A stretch of 64,000 nucleotides of DNA from an uncultured Sulfitobacter sp. (GCF_947499945.1 NZ_CANMQD010000001.1:186001-250000), one strand, 5' to 3'; counted from the stretch's first letter, positions 49,694 through 59,442 are shown. Translations and numbers: made by a program. Notes: a model not told the origin generated them from the letters alone.

Positions 49694-49753
49694 CCGCAAC
49701 GCTCCACAAAATTTTTCACAAATTTTAGGCCCAGAATTTGTCCCAATTTCTGC

Positions 49754-50608
49754 TCACCCGCGCATCGCACGCGCCATGTCAGAAGCCTGACCAATCACAT
49801 CCAGATCAAGCCCGGTTTCATACCCCAACCGCGCCAAATGCTCTGCCACAGCCTCGGTCGCAACATTCCCTGACGCTCCGGGCGCATAGGGACATCCCCC
49901 CAAGCCGCCAACCGCCGCATCAAACACCCGCACGCCGAGCGAGAGTGAAGCGTCAATGTTATCCAACGCACGGCCGCCTGTGTCATGGTAATGCCCCGCT
50001 AAACGGCCCACCGGCACCACATCACGCACCGCCAACAGCATCCGCGCAATCGTGTCAGGCGTCCCTGCCCCGATGGTATCGCCCAATGACACTTCATAAC
50101 AGCCCATCGAAAACAGCTTATCAGCAACCCGCGCTACAGCATCAGGTGTCACCGTCCCGTCATGAGGGCACTCCACCACACAAGACACATAGCCCCGCAC
50201 CGGCAAATCAATGTGCCGCGCCTCTTCCAAAATCGGCGCAAATCGCGCAATGCTCTCCTCAATGGACGCATTGATGTTCTTCTGGCTAAACCCTTCGGAC
50301 GCACTCGCAAAGACCGCAATCTCGTCCGCTTTTGCCGCCACAGCATCCTCATATCCGCGCATATTGGGCGTCAACGCCGCATAGCGCACACCGTCCTTAC
50401 GCGTGATCCCTGCCAGCACCTCCGCCGATCCTGCCATCTGCGGCACCCACTTTGGCGAGACAAAGCTGGCAATCTCGATGCGCGAAAACCCTGCCTCACT
50501 CAGCTTATTCACAAGCGCGATCTTCTCCGCCACCGGAATATCGCGCGCTTCGTTTTGCAGACCGTCCCGCGGCCCCACTTCGAAAATCTCACATGGTCCC
50601 AAGCTCAT
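49754..50608 (-). CDS. mvaB: Hydroxymethylglutaryl-CoA lyase
   Basis: Splits HMG-CoA to acetoacetate and acetyl-CoA, the last step of leucine catabolism. The 284-residue TIM-barrel protein shows the metal/active-site segment EVGPRDGLQNEARDIP, the VSLGDTIGAGTPD and HYHDTGGRALDN motifs, and the Cys signature GGLGGCPYAPGASGN. Confidence 0.95.
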   Translation of the reverse strand: MSLGPCEIFEVGPRDGLQNEARDIPVAEKIALVNKLSEAGFSRIEIASFVSPKWVPQMAGSAEVLAGITRKDGVRYAALTPNMRGYEDAVAAKADEIAVFASASEGFSQKNINASIEESIARFAPILEEARHIDLPVRGYVSCVVECPHDGTVTPDAVARVADKLFSMGCYEVSLGDTIGAGTPDTIARMLLAVRDVVPVGRLAGHYHDTGGRALDNIDASLSLGVRVFDAAVGGLGGCPYAPGASGNVATEAVAEHLARLGYETGLDLDVIGQASDMARAMRG

Positions 50609-50635
50609 CGTAATCTCCCCTTTTGCCCCAGCCTA

Positions 50636-51292
50636 TCAGACAGGCAGCGGCCATGGCTCAAAAAATTCATCCTCAAAGATTTTACATGTGTGCGGCAACG
50701 ATGCCTCAAACGCCTCCCGCCCTGTAATGCGTTCGTACCAAGCCTCAACCGCCGTAAATCCATCCAGCCGCGCAAAGAACCGCGCGAGATAAACCGCCTG
50801 CCCCACCGACACATCCGCAGCCGAAAAGCCACCATCCAACAGATAGTCCCGCCCCGCCAACCGCGCCTCCAACGCGCCGTAGCATTTCAACAGCCGCGCC
50901 GCCTCCAGCTTCATCACGTAGGGGCTGCGCATATGATCCTCGCGCAGCGCCACATGCTGCTGCGTCAGGGCCGCTGCGTGCTGGGTAATCGTCTCGGCAA
51001 AGTGAATCCAGATCAACCACTGCACCCGCTCCGCATGCCCCGCAGGCCGCCCCAAAACATCAGGCGAGAACCGCTCGCACAGCACTTCGGCAATCGCCCC
51101 TGTCTCGAATATCGCCTCCCCCTCAATCTCCAGCGCAGGCACGCGCCCCGCTGGGCTCTTCTCCAGATAGACAGGATCACGCAGGGATTTGTCAAAGGCG
51201 TAGGTTTTGACCTCAAAAGGCACATCCAACTCGTGTAGCAACCACAAGCTGCGCATTGACCGTGTCTGCGGACAATGATGCAGCGTAATCAT
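50636..51292 (-). CDS. Glutathione S-transferase family protein
   Basis: A 218-residue protein with an N-terminal thioredoxin-like domain (LHHCPQTRSMRSLWLLHEL, the cis-Pro in GRVPALEIEG, and AIFETGAIAEVL) and an all-helical C-terminal domain. It lies inside the leucine cluster and overlaps the upstream carboxylase gene by 4 nt. A role in the pathway is not evident; it may protect against reactive acyl intermediates. Confidence 0.88.
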   Translation of the reverse strand: MITLHHCPQTRSMRSLWLLHELDVPFEVKTYAFDKSLRDPVYLEKSPAGRVPALEIEGEAIFETGAIAEVLCERFSPDVLGRPAGHAERVQWLIWIHFAETITQHAAALTQQHVALREDHMRSPYVMKLEAARLLKCYGALEARLAGRDYLLDGGFSAADVSVGQAVYLARFFARLDGFTAVEAWYERITGREAFEASLPHTCKIFEDEFFEPWPLPV

Positions 51293-53232
51293 TCAGCCTC
51301 CACTTCAGCCTCAAGCCGCACAAGCGCCGCCCCTGCCTCCACCTGATCCCCCGCCACGGCCAAGACTTCTGCCACCACACCGTCCCGCGCGGCAAGCAGG
51401 CTGTGCTCCATCTTCATCGCTTCCAGAATGGCCAGCTTATCGCCCTTGGTCACGACCTGCCCCACAGCTGCAAAGACCTCACGCACCAGACCGGGCATCG
51501 GCGCTTCAATCAGATTGCCATCCCCCTGCGCACCAGCCGCCTGCATCAACGGGTCAATGCGCTCGAACACTAAACCATACCCGTCAAACACAGTTACCGT
51601 CTCCCCCGCGACAGCCACCCGCGCCGCAGGCAAGCCGCCAATCTGCCAGCGCCCGCCAATCCGATTGGCCTTCACCACATCATCGCCAACATGCCAGCGC
51701 TGCGCGTCAGGTCCCAAGACTTCCACCTTTGCGATTTGCTCTTGATCACCCCAGCCCAGCATCACCTGCTGCAACAAAGGCTCCCAAATCGTGAACCCTG
51801 TCTCGGGTCCAGTCTCCAACAGCCCCATCGCAGCCATCCCCGCCAGCGCCACATGCCGCGGCTCCACAACAGGCATAGCCGTCAGCGCGTCAATATCCCG
51901 CGCAATCAACCCCGTATCAACTTCGCCGCGCCGGAACCCCTCATGCCCCGCGAGCGCGCCAAGGAAAGTCAGGTTCGTCACGGTCCCCGCCACTTCTGTC
52001 CGGCTCAGCGCCTGCCGCAGCCGCGCCAGCGCCACATCGCGGGTCGGTCCATGCACAATCACTTTGGCAATCATCGGATCATAGAACGGACTGATCGTAT
52101 CGCCACTGCGCACACCGCTATCGGCACGGCAATCAGGGTCAAACCCCAGATGCGTCAATGTCCCTGTCGCAGGCAAGAACCCCGCAGGCACATCTTCCGC
52201 ATAGAGCCGCGCTTCGAACGAATGCCCTGTTATCTTCAACTCGTCTTGGCGCATCGGGAGGTCTTCCCCTGCCGCCACACGCAACTGCCACTCGACCAGA
52301 TCAACGCCAGTGATCGCCTCCGTCACAGGATGCTCCACCTGCAACCGCGTGTTCATCTCCATGAAAAAGAACCCGTCGACCTTCAGCCCGCCAACACCGT
52401 CGACGATAAATTCAACAGTCCCCGCCCCCTTATAACCGATGGCCTCCGCCGCCCGCACTGCCGCCTGCCCCATCGCTTCGCGGACCACCTCTGGCATATC
52501 GGGTGCTGGTGCCTCCTCGATAACCTTCTGGTGACGCCGCTGAAGCGAACAATCGCGCTCGAACAAATGCACCGCAGTTTTGCCATCGCCAAACACCTGC
52601 ACTTCGATATGGCGCGGCTGGGAGACAAACTTCTCAACCAGCACATCCGCATTCCCGAACGCCGTCTTCGCCTCCGCCCTTGCAGAAGCAAGCGCATCGG
52701 CAAAGCCATCCGCCGCCTCAACCAGACGCATCCCCTTGCCGCCGCCACCCGCAACAGCTTTGATCATCACGGGAAACCCGATCTTCCCCGCCTCCGCCGC
52801 CAGCAAATCATCCGACTGATCCGCCCCGTGATACCCGGGCACCACAGGCACCCCAGCCTCAATCATCAGTGCCTTCGCCGCATCCTTGAGCCCCATCGCA
52901 CGGATCGCCGCACCAGACGGCCCGATAAAAACCAGCCCTGCCGCCTCAACCGCATCCACAAACTCCGGGTTCTCGCTGAGGAACCCATACCCTGGATGAA
53001 TCGCCTGCGCGCCCGTATTTAATGCCGCCTGAATAATCACATCCCCGCGCAGATAGCTGTCCGCAGGGGCCGACCCGCCGATATGCACAGCTACATCCGC
53101 CATCGCCACATGCTTGGCCCCTGCATCCGCATCGGAATAAACCGCAACACAGCGCACCCCCATGCCCTGCGCCGTCTCCATCACGCGGCACGCAATCTCG
53201 CCACGGTTCGCAATCAGAATTGTATCAAACAT
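51289..53232 (-). CDS. liuD: Methylcrotonyl-CoA carboxylase biotin-carrying (alpha) subunit
   Basis: A 647-residue biotin carboxylase plus carrier protein. The biotin carboxylase start TILIANRGEIACRVMETAQG, the ATP-grasp Gly loop KAVAGGGGKGMRLV and EMNTRLQVEHPVTE are clear. The biotinylated Lys lies in ILEAMKMEHSLLA near the C-terminus. Substrate assignment to 3-methylcrotonyl-CoA follows from its position between HMG-CoA lyase and the beta subunit. The start at 53232 follows the stop of the unknown gene upstream. A fossil copy of its first codons lies at 53941-54042. Confidence 0.93.
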   Translation of the reverse strand: MFDTILIANRGEIACRVMETAQGMGVRCVAVYSDADAGAKHVAMADVAVHIGGSAPADSYLRGDVIIQAALNTGAQAIHPGYGFLSENPEFVDAVEAAGLVFIGPSGAAIRAMGLKDAAKALMIEAGVPVVPGYHGADQSDDLLAAEAGKIGFPVMIKAVAGGGGKGMRLVEAADGFADALASARAEAKTAFGNADVLVEKFVSQPRHIEVQVFGDGKTAVHLFERDCSLQRRHQKVIEEAPAPDMPEVVREAMGQAAVRAAEAIGYKGAGTVEFIVDGVGGLKVDGFFFMEMNTRLQVEHPVTEAITGVDLVEWQLRVAAGEDLPMRQDELKITGHSFEARLYAEDVPAGFLPATGTLTHLGFDPDCRADSGVRSGDTISPFYDPMIAKVIVHGPTRDVALARLRQALSRTEVAGTVTNLTFLGALAGHEGFRRGEVDTGLIARDIDALTAMPVVEPRHVALAGMAAMGLLETGPETGFTIWEPLLQQVMLGWGDQEQIAKVEVLGPDAQRWHVGDDVVKANRIGGRWQIGGLPAARVAVAGETVTVFDGYGLVFERIDPLMQAAGAQGDGNLIEAPMPGLVREVFAAVGQVVTKGDKLAILEAMKMEHSLLAARDGVVAEVLAVAGDQVEAGAALVRLEAEVEAE

Positions 53233-53234
53233 AT

Positions 53235-53930
53235 CTACCACCATGAGGTTGTTTCAGTATCGCCCAGGTGCTTCTGGACAAAATTCGGCAAAGGCCACGC
53301 ATCAAAATCCATCCCCTCATATGCACCGTGAGGGCGCTCGCCGAAGGCATGAAAGTACAAATCCGAATGCAGCGTTACATCGAAATCCCGCAACGCCGCA
53401 TCTACTTTTTCTTTGGTCTCTTCAATGCTCTGCTCCAGCTTGGTCGCGTCGCTTTTCACCCGCGACAGAGTGGCAGGCAAAATCTGGCTCAGCACCATCC
53501 GCCCCGCCGAAAGTGCGACCAGCAGGACAACATTCGCAATAAATCCCGCAATCGAGTTAACGATCAGATCACTGCCCGTCCCCTTCAGCCAGCCAAACCA
53601 GCCGCTGCTTTTCTTTTCCGCCACCAGCGCCAGACGCGCCGCCTCGAACTCCCGTCCGAAACTAACCCTGAACTGGCGCGCAAACTCCGCACGATTGAAA
53701 TCCTCACGCCCCGCCCACAGCTTGAGCTTGGGACGCACAAAAATACCCTCGCGCGAGCGCTCCACAAATTCTTCAAAGTCGAAGATAAAGAAATACGCCT
53801 CGGGATCGGGGCCTGTGTGGATCAGATACACAGGGATCGCGACCTCACGCCCCAGTGTGGGCATCTCGGGCAGCCTAATCTCGGGCAGCCGCCCTTTGAG
53901 TTCCGAGAGCGCAGATTTTATTGTTTTCAT
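53235..53930 (-). CDS. Hypothetical protein inserted in the leucine cluster
   Basis: A 231-residue protein. The N-terminal half is soluble and basic, with a conserved-looking VYLIHTGPDPEAYFFIFDF segment. A hydrophobic stretch at about residues 124-150 (NSIAGFIANVVLLVALSAG) may anchor it. A coiled-coil-like helix follows (RVKSDATKLEQSIEETKEKV). I recognise no family and see no link to leucine catabolism. It separates the true mccA-type start from a degraded copy of it, so it appears to be an insertion. Confidence 0.68.
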   Translation of the reverse strand: MKTIKSALSELKGRLPEIRLPEMPTLGREVAIPVYLIHTGPDPEAYFFIFDFEEFVERSREGIFVRPKLKLWAGREDFNRAEFARQFRVSFGREFEAARLALVAEKKSSGWFGWLKGTGSDLIVNSIAGFIANVVLLVALSAGRMVLSQILPATLSRVKSDATKLEQSIEETKEKVDAALRDFDVTLHSDLYFHAFGERPHGAYEGMDFDAWPLPNFVQKHLGDTETTSWW

Positions 53931-53940
53931 CGCGCCACCT

Positions 53941-54042
53941 CTACAAAACAATCAGCCGATACGAGCCATGCACACCCATGCCTATGCCCTGCAATCGGGC
54001 CGAAATCTCTCCAGAGTTCGCACACACAATCGTCTCGAACAT
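53941..54042 (-). pseudogene. Degraded duplicate of the 5' end of the carboxylase alpha gene
   Basis: A 33-codon reading frame begins MFETIVCANSGEISARLQG and ends at TAG. It parallels MFDTILIANRGEIACRVME at the start of the downstream carboxylase; the first 16 codons share 35 of 48 bases by hand count. After that, GIGMGVH matches QGMGVR following a gap. Its ATG overlaps the stop of the ASCH gene (TGATG), as would be expected if the carboxylase gene once began here. It is unlikely to encode a working protein. Confidence 0.75.
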
Positions 54043-54458
54043 CAGGCGTAATCCTCCACCAGCTTGAACCGCTCGCACATGATCTTCATGTCTTCGGAGA
54101 ACACACCTGCGCGGCGGAAATAGGCCTCGTACCCTGCGCGCCAATGCGCCAGATCGCGAAACTCGCCTTGGGCCGCGACAAACGCCTCGTCCATGTCCGA
54201 GAACCTGCGGGTTGAGACTTCGACAGTTTTCAACATGACCGCTGGTGTCCCGTCCCAGTTCAACGCCACATCGCGCCGTCCCACTTCGGGCCACGCATCC
54301 CCGCCCTTGCCGTAGGCCGATGCTGCCTCACAGGTCGCCGTCTTTTTGCCGCTACGCACCAGCGCAAGGATTTGCGCACAAAGCTCGGGACTGTCTCCGA
54401 AACGGAATGTCTCCGCCTCGGGATTGGCATCAATAATCTCTTGCAACGTTTGCGTCAT
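54042..54458 (-). CDS. ASCH domain-containing protein
   Basis: A 138-residue protein of the ASCH superfamily, a PUA-like fold that usually binds RNA or nucleotides. Typical features are LVRSGKKTATCEAASAYGKG, the hydrophobic strand VALNWDGTPAVMLKTVEV and a C-terminal YEAYFRRAGVFSEDMKIMCE. The ATG at 54458 is used; the open frame upstream lacks support. Its stop codon overlaps the fossil start of the carboxylase gene. Confidence 0.82.
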   Translation of the reverse strand: MTQTLQEIIDANPEAETFRFGDSPELCAQILALVRSGKKTATCEAASAYGKGGDAWPEVGRRDVALNWDGTPAVMLKTVEVSTRRFSDMDEAFVAAQGEFRDLAHWRAGYEAYFRRAGVFSEDMKIMCERFKLVEDYA

Positions 54459-54532
54459 GGCAATCTCCAAAGCGTACACTGATCGGTGCACAAGGGGTGT
54501 ACAGGGGGTGTAGCAATGTCACCCCCACAGTT

Positions 54533-56137
54533 TTACATGCGGAACACGCCGAATTTCGTAGGCTCGATCGGTGCGTTCAGGCTCGCGGACAGGCTCAAAA
54601 ACAGCGTGTCACGTGTCTTGCGCGGATCGATGATCCCGTCGTCCCATAACCGCGCGGAGGCATAAAGCGGATGCGACTGCTCCTCGAACATATCAATCGT
54701 AGGCTGTTTAAATGCCGCCTCTTCCTCCGCAGACCACGCACCACCCTGCCGCTCGATCCCGTCACGCTTCACCGTCGCAAGAACCCCTGCCGCCTGAGCG
54801 CCACCCATCACCGAAATGCGGCTATTGGGCCATGTCCATAGGAACCGCGGCGAATAAGCCCGCCCCGCCATGCCATAGTTTCCAGCCCCGAAAGAGCCGC
54901 CCACCAGCATGGTGATCTTGGGCACATTGGTACAGGCAACGGCGGTCACCATCTTGGCCCCGTGGCGTGCAATCCCCTCGTTCTCATACTTCCGCCCAAC
55001 CATAAATCCTGTAATATTTTGAAGAAAGACCAATGGTATATTACGGGCCGAACACAGCTCGACAAAATGCGCCCCCTTCTGCGCAGCCTCGGAAAACAGC
55101 ACACCATTGTTGGCGATGATGCCCACAGGACAGCCTTTCACATGAGCGAACCCCGTCACCAAAGTCTCGCCAAAGCGCGGCTTGAACTCGTCAAACCTGC
55201 TGCCATCCACCGTGCGCGCAATCACTTCGCGAATATCATAAGGCGTGCGTAAATCCGCAGGCACCACGCCCAGAATTTCAGCCGGATCATAGGCCGGCTC
55301 TTCCACACTCTCCCACTGAACAGTGGCAGGCTTGGCGCGGTTGAGATAGCTCACCGCCCGCCGCGCAAGCGATAGCGCGTGGGCGTCATCCTCTGCCAGA
55401 TAATCGGCCACGCCTGACAGCCGCGTATGCACATCACCGCCGCCCAAATCCTCCGCTGTGACGACTTCCCCCGTCGCAGCCTTCACCAAAGGCGGCCCCG
55501 CAAGGAAGATAGTCCCTTGTTCTTTCACAATAATCGTCACATCTGACATGGCAGGCACATAAGCCCCCCCCGCCGTACACGACCCCATCACCACAGCGAT
55601 CTGCGGGATGCCCTTGGCGCTCATCCGTGCCTGATTGTAAAAGATACGGCCAAAGTGATCGCGGTCGGGAAACACCTCATCCTGATTGGGCAGGTTCGCC
55701 CCGCCACTATCGACCAGATAAATACAGGGCAGATTGTTTTCTTCAGCTATTTCCTGTGCTCTTAAATGTTTCTTTACGGTCATGGGGTAATATGTGCCTC
55801 CCTTAACCGTGGCATCATTGCAGATCACCATGACCTCGTGCCCCTGCACTGTGCCCACACCGGCAATCACCCCCGCACAGGGCGCCGCCCCGCCGTAAAG
55901 CCCATGCGCTGCAACTGCGCCCACTTCCAGAAAAGGAGAGCCTGCATCCAGCAAATTTGCCACCCGCTCGCGCGGAAGCATCTTGCCACGGCTGATATGA
56001 CGTTCCCGCGATTTGTCACCACCGCCGAGCGCTGCGGCCTGAGCTACCTCGCGTACTTGTTCAAGCGCTTCGAGATGAGCGGCAGTGTTGGCTTTGAACG
56101 CTTCAGAGGACGGGAGTGCTTGAGAGGTGAGTTTCAT
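54533..56137 (-). CDS. liuB: Methylcrotonyl-CoA carboxylase carboxyltransferase (beta) subunit
   Basis: A 534-residue carboxyltransferase of the crotonase superfamily. Recognisable segments are [37 protein letters not shown] and [20 protein letters not shown]. It transfers the carboxyl group from biotin to 3-methylcrotonyl-CoA together with the alpha subunit encoded downstream. It overlaps the preceding hypothetical gene by 4 nt. Confidence 0.94.
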   Translation of the reverse strand: MKLTSQALPSSEAFKANTAAHLEALEQVREVAQAAALGGGDKSRERHISRGKMLPRERVANLLDAGSPFLEVGAVAAHGLYGGAAPCAGVIAGVGTVQGHEVMVICNDATVKGGTYYPMTVKKHLRAQEIAEENNLPCIYLVDSGGANLPNQDEVFPDRDHFGRIFYNQARMSAKGIPQIAVVMGSCTAGGAYVPAMSDVTIIVKEQGTIFLAGPPLVKAATGEVVTAEDLGGGDVHTRLSGVADYLAEDDAHALSLARRAVSYLNRAKPATVQWESVEEPAYDPAEILGVVPADLRTPYDIREVIARTVDGSRFDEFKPRFGETLVTGFAHVKGCPVGIIANNGVLFSEAAQKGAHFVELCSARNIPLVFLQNITGFMVGRKYENEGIARHGAKMVTAVACTNVPKITMLVGGSFGAGNYGMAGRAYSPRFLWTWPNSRISVMGGAQAAGVLATVKRDGIERQGGAWSAEEEAAFKQPTIDMFEEQSHPLYASARLWDDGIIDPRKTRDTLFLSLSASLNAPIEPTKFGVFRM

Positions 56138-56595
56138 TTATCTTCCTCGAATTTGGAAATCCAGTCCGGCAAAGCTCTGATCAATTGATAGCTTGTCAAC
56201 GCGCTAGAAGCATTGCAAGCATGGTCAACTGGGTCGACAGTGCATGAAAAAAAAGCCGCAGCCGACTCAACCGATTTCAGCCGCATATCATAGAGAGTCT
56301 GCTGGACCTCGGGCGCGTCGATCGTTTCAGGCAGCTCCTCGAGAATGCGCTCGGATCGCGCCTGAAACTCAAGCGTCAATCCTTCAAAGCACGCATCGCT
56401 CCTTACAGCGAAAGTACAATAATTCAGAATTGTCTCGTAGCATGTTTCAGACTTAATGCTGTCCCGCCTGAGGCCTTGTTCCTTTTGCAAATCCGCCTCG
56501 ACATTGCATCTGTCCACCCAAGCTGCGGGTTCTTGCGCCAAAGCTGGACCTCCAACCAATATAAGGACAAAGCCAACACGCTTTATAAATTTCAT
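56134..56595 (-). CDS. Exported cysteine-rich hypothetical protein
   Basis: A 153-residue protein with a signal peptide ([20 protein letters not shown]). The mature region has six cysteines ([32 protein letters not shown] and HACNASS), which suggests a disulfide-bonded periplasmic protein. It is tightly packed between the acyl-CoA synthetase and the carboxylase beta gene, with 4-nt overlaps on both sides. No family is recognised and no role in leucine catabolism is apparent. Confidence 0.7.
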   Translation of the reverse strand: MKFIKRVGFVLILVGGPALAQEPAAWVDRCNVEADLQKEQGLRRDSIKSETCYETILNYCTFAVRSDACFEGLTLEFQARSERILEELPETIDAPEVQQTLYDMRLKSVESAAAFFSCTVDPVDHACNASSALTSYQLIRALPDWISKFEEDK

Positions 56596-58112
56596 ACCAT
56601 TCCCTCCGCCATTGCCATCGCTTTCAACTCCCGCCGGATCACCTTGCCCGTCACCGTCATTGGCAGCGCATCCATGAACTCTATTTCCCTTGGATAAGAA
56701 TAACTTGCAAGGTTTTCCTTAACCCACGCTTGAAGCTCCGACGCACTCACGTCCATGCTTTTTTTTAGAACGACATAGGCCTTCACAATTTCCGTGCGCA
56801 GCGCATCAGGTTTGCCCACCACACCGCAGGTCGCCACGGCCACATGGGTCAACAAACAATCCTCAATCTCCGCAGGGCCAATGCGGTAGCCGCTGGACGT
56901 AATCACATCATCCTCGCGCCCGACATAGCGCAGGAAATCGCCCTCCCAAACGCCGCGATCCCCTGTCAGCATCCAGTCGCCGCGAAACTTCGCTGCAGTC
57001 TCCTCGGGGCGGTTCCAATAACGCAGCATCATGGGCGCTGCACCACGCCGCACAGCCACATCGCCCTCACCCTCCGTAGGCGTACCCCCGTCCAGCACGG
57101 CAATCTCGAAGCCTGTCACAACCTTGCCAATACACCCCGCCCGCGCCGCAAACGCAGCACCGCAACTGCTTGCCACCATGTTGCATTCGGTCTGGCCATA
57201 GAACTCGTTGATCTCCACACCCAAGGCCTCGCGCCCCCACGCAAGCATCTGCGCACCCAGCGGCTCGCCCCCGCTCGCAACTGAGCGTAGACCCTCAATC
57301 CGCGCATCAGCCGCCTTGAGCATCCGCAGAGCTGTCGGCGGGAAAAATACATTTCGAACAGTGCCTTGCTCGATAATGCGCGCACATTCATCCACATCAA
57401 ACTTCGCCATCCGCGCCGCCACCACAGGCACGCCCAGCGCCAGTGCGGGCATCGCCACATCAAACAGCCCACCAATCCACGCCCAATCTGCTGGCGTCCA
57501 AAGGCAATCCCCTTCCTGCCCCAGATAATCATGGCTCATCACCACACCAGGTAAATGCCCCGTCAAAACACGGTGCCCGTGCAGCGCGCCCTTTGGTGTG
57601 CCCGTTGTGCCAGAAGTATAGATCAGCACCGCAGGATCATCCGGCCCCGTCTCGGCAAAGGGGACTTCCGCCCCGCGCCTGCCAATCCGATTTGCCAGCA
57701 TGGGTTGCGCCAGATCACCAACCATCTTTGCACCTTCCACATCGGTGAGGACCAGCTCCAGCCCACTGTCGCCGATCCGTGAGGCCAGCGCGTCATGCTT
57801 GAAGAGTTTGAACAAAGGCACTGAAATCGCGCCAATTTTCCAGATCGCGAGATGTGCTGCCAAACACCATGGCGACTGGCTTAGCAAGACACCCACACGG
57901 TCGCCCGCCACCACCCGCCGCATCAGGCTCCGCGCCAAACCGTCGGCCATCTCACCCAAACGCCCATAGGTCACATCAACCCGCGCATCGCCTGTCAAAT
58001 CGATCACAGCTACCTGCGCCTCAGGCATGTCCAAACACTGCCGCGCCATGTTGAGGCGCGCAGGGATATCCCAGCGCCCCTCGCCATCAAGGCCCGGCAG
58101 TGCCCTATTCAC
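56592..58112 (-). CDS. AMP-binding acyl-CoA synthetase
   Basis: A 506-residue member of the acyl-adenylate-forming enzymes. The AMP motif is VLIYTSGTTGTPKGALHG, followed by EFYGQTECNM, WMLTGDRGVWEGDFLRYVGR and the catalytic Lys in VTGKVIRREL. Within the leucine cluster it probably activates isovalerate or acetoacetate, but the sequence does not settle this. It starts at GTG 58112, overlapping the isovaleryl-CoA dehydrogenase stop (GTGA). Confidence 0.88.
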   Translation of the reverse strand: MNRALPGLDGEGRWDIPARLNMARQCLDMPEAQVAVIDLTGDARVDVTYGRLGEMADGLARSLMRRVVAGDRVGVLLSQSPWCLAAHLAIWKIGAISVPLFKLFKHDALASRIGDSGLELVLTDVEGAKMVGDLAQPMLANRIGRRGAEVPFAETGPDDPAVLIYTSGTTGTPKGALHGHRVLTGHLPGVVMSHDYLGQEGDCLWTPADWAWIGGLFDVAMPALALGVPVVAARMAKFDVDECARIIEQGTVRNVFFPPTALRMLKAADARIEGLRSVASGGEPLGAQMLAWGREALGVEINEFYGQTECNMVASSCGAAFAARAGCIGKVVTGFEIAVLDGGTPTEGEGDVAVRRGAAPMMLRYWNRPEETAAKFRGDWMLTGDRGVWEGDFLRYVGREDDVITSSGYRIGPAEIEDCLLTHVAVATCGVVGKPDALRTEIVKAYVVLKKSMDVSASELQAWVKENLASYSYPREIEFMDALPMTVTGKVIRRELKAMAMAEGMV

Positions 58113-59272
58113 GACATCGCCGCCATCATCTCGCGACCCACCAACATGCGGCGGATCTCCGAAGTACCCGCACCAATCTCCATCAGCTTGGCGTCACGGA
58201 AAATCCGCGCAACAGGGCTGTCGGACATATAGCCTGCGCCGCCCATCGCCTGCACCGCCTGATGCGCCTGCACCATCGCCTGTTCAGAGGCATAAAGACA
58301 GCAAGCCGCTGCATCCTGACGGGTCACATCACCACGATCACAAGCTTTGGCAACTTCATAAACATAGGCCCGCGCCGAGTTCATTGCCGTGTACATATCG
58401 GCCATCTTGCCCTGCATCAGCTGAAAGGAACCAACAGGCTGTCCGAACTGCTTGCGCTCCGCCATATATGGCATGATCTCATCCAGACAGGCCGCCATGA
58501 GGCCAAGGCCGATCCCCGCCAGCACAACGCGCTCATAGTCCAGACCGGACATCAGGACACGCACACCTTTACCCTCCTCGCCCAGCACATTCTCGAACGG
58601 CACTTCGCAGTCGTCAAAGATAAGCTCAGCGGTGTTGGATCCACGCATCCCCAGCTTGTCAAAATGGGGGGATGTGGTGAAACCCTTCATGGATTTCTCG
58701 ATCAGGAACGCGGTGATCCCCTTGGAGCCTGCATCTTTGTCAGTCTTGGCATAAACCACCAGCGTCTCGGCGTCACAGCCATTGGTGATCCAGTATTTAT
58801 TTCCGTTTAGGCGGTAGTGATCATTACGTTTTTCCGCGCCCAGCTTCATTGAGACCACGTCAGAGCCTGCTGACGTCTCGGACATCGCCAAAGATCCGAC
58901 ATGCTCACCAGAACAGAGCTTGGGCAGGTATTTGGCGCGCTGCTCGTCAGTTCCATTCAGGCTGATCTGGTTTACGCAGAGGTTGGAGTGCGCACCGTAA
59001 GAGAGTGAGACAGAAGCACTCGCACGCGCGATTTCCTCAACAGCGACAGTATGTGCAAGGTATCCCATGCCCGTGCCGCCCCACTTCTCGTTAACGGTCA
59101 TTCCAAGCAGGCCCAACTCCCCCATCTCGCGCCACAGCTCGGCGGGAAACAGGTTAGCGGTGTCTACGTCCTTTGCCATAGGGCGCACACGCTCTTGCGC
59201 CCAACGATGCGCCATTTCGCGCAACGCATTTACATCTTCACCCAGATCAAACTGCATCGTGGCATTAAACAT
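58109..59272 (-). CDS. liuA: Isovaleryl-CoA dehydrogenase
   Basis: A 387-residue flavoprotein that oxidises isovaleryl-CoA to 3-methylcrotonyl-CoA. Acyl-CoA dehydrogenase signatures include LAMSETSAGSDVVSMKL and YMSDSPVARIFRDAKLMEIG. The Glu in SGLDYERVVLAGIGLGL occupies the position of the catalytic base characteristic of isovaleryl-CoA dehydrogenases. GGGAGAAGG precedes the ATG at 59272. It is the first gene of the cluster. Confidence 0.94.
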   Translation of the reverse strand: MFNATMQFDLGEDVNALREMAHRWAQERVRPMAKDVDTANLFPAELWREMGELGLLGMTVNEKWGGTGMGYLAHTVAVEEIARASASVSLSYGAHSNLCVNQISLNGTDEQRAKYLPKLCSGEHVGSLAMSETSAGSDVVSMKLGAEKRNDHYRLNGNKYWITNGCDAETLVVYAKTDKDAGSKGITAFLIEKSMKGFTTSPHFDKLGMRGSNTAELIFDDCEVPFENVLGEEGKGVRVLMSGLDYERVVLAGIGLGLMAACLDEIMPYMAERKQFGQPVGSFQLMQGKMADMYTAMNSARAYVYEVAKACDRGDVTRQDAAACCLYASEQAMVQAHQAVQAMGGAGYMSDSPVARIFRDAKLMEIGAGTSEIRRMLVGREMMAAMS

Positions 59273-59297
59273 GGACCTTCTCCCTCGACCCGACTTT

Positions 59298-59315
59298 ATT
59301 GAACACTTGTTCAAT
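59298..59315. promoter_or_regulatory. Perfect palindromic operator upstream of the leucine cluster
   Basis: ATTGAACA-CT-TGTTCAAT is a perfect 8-bp inverted repeat with a 2-nt centre, 26 nt upstream of the liuA ATG. Its form and GAAC/GTTC core suit a TetR-type repressor of branched-chain or fatty-acid catabolism. No regulator gene is adjacent in this window. Confidence 0.7.
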
Positions 59316-59442
59316 ACTGGCAGATCAATTCTTACAGGTCAAGCGTCACAACGCATCATCAATCACATGGCATGCCTGAGGGCTGCGACACTTTAAAGTG
59401 CGCAAACCTAAAATATGAAATGTGCGTGAGCACCCCTTTAGA

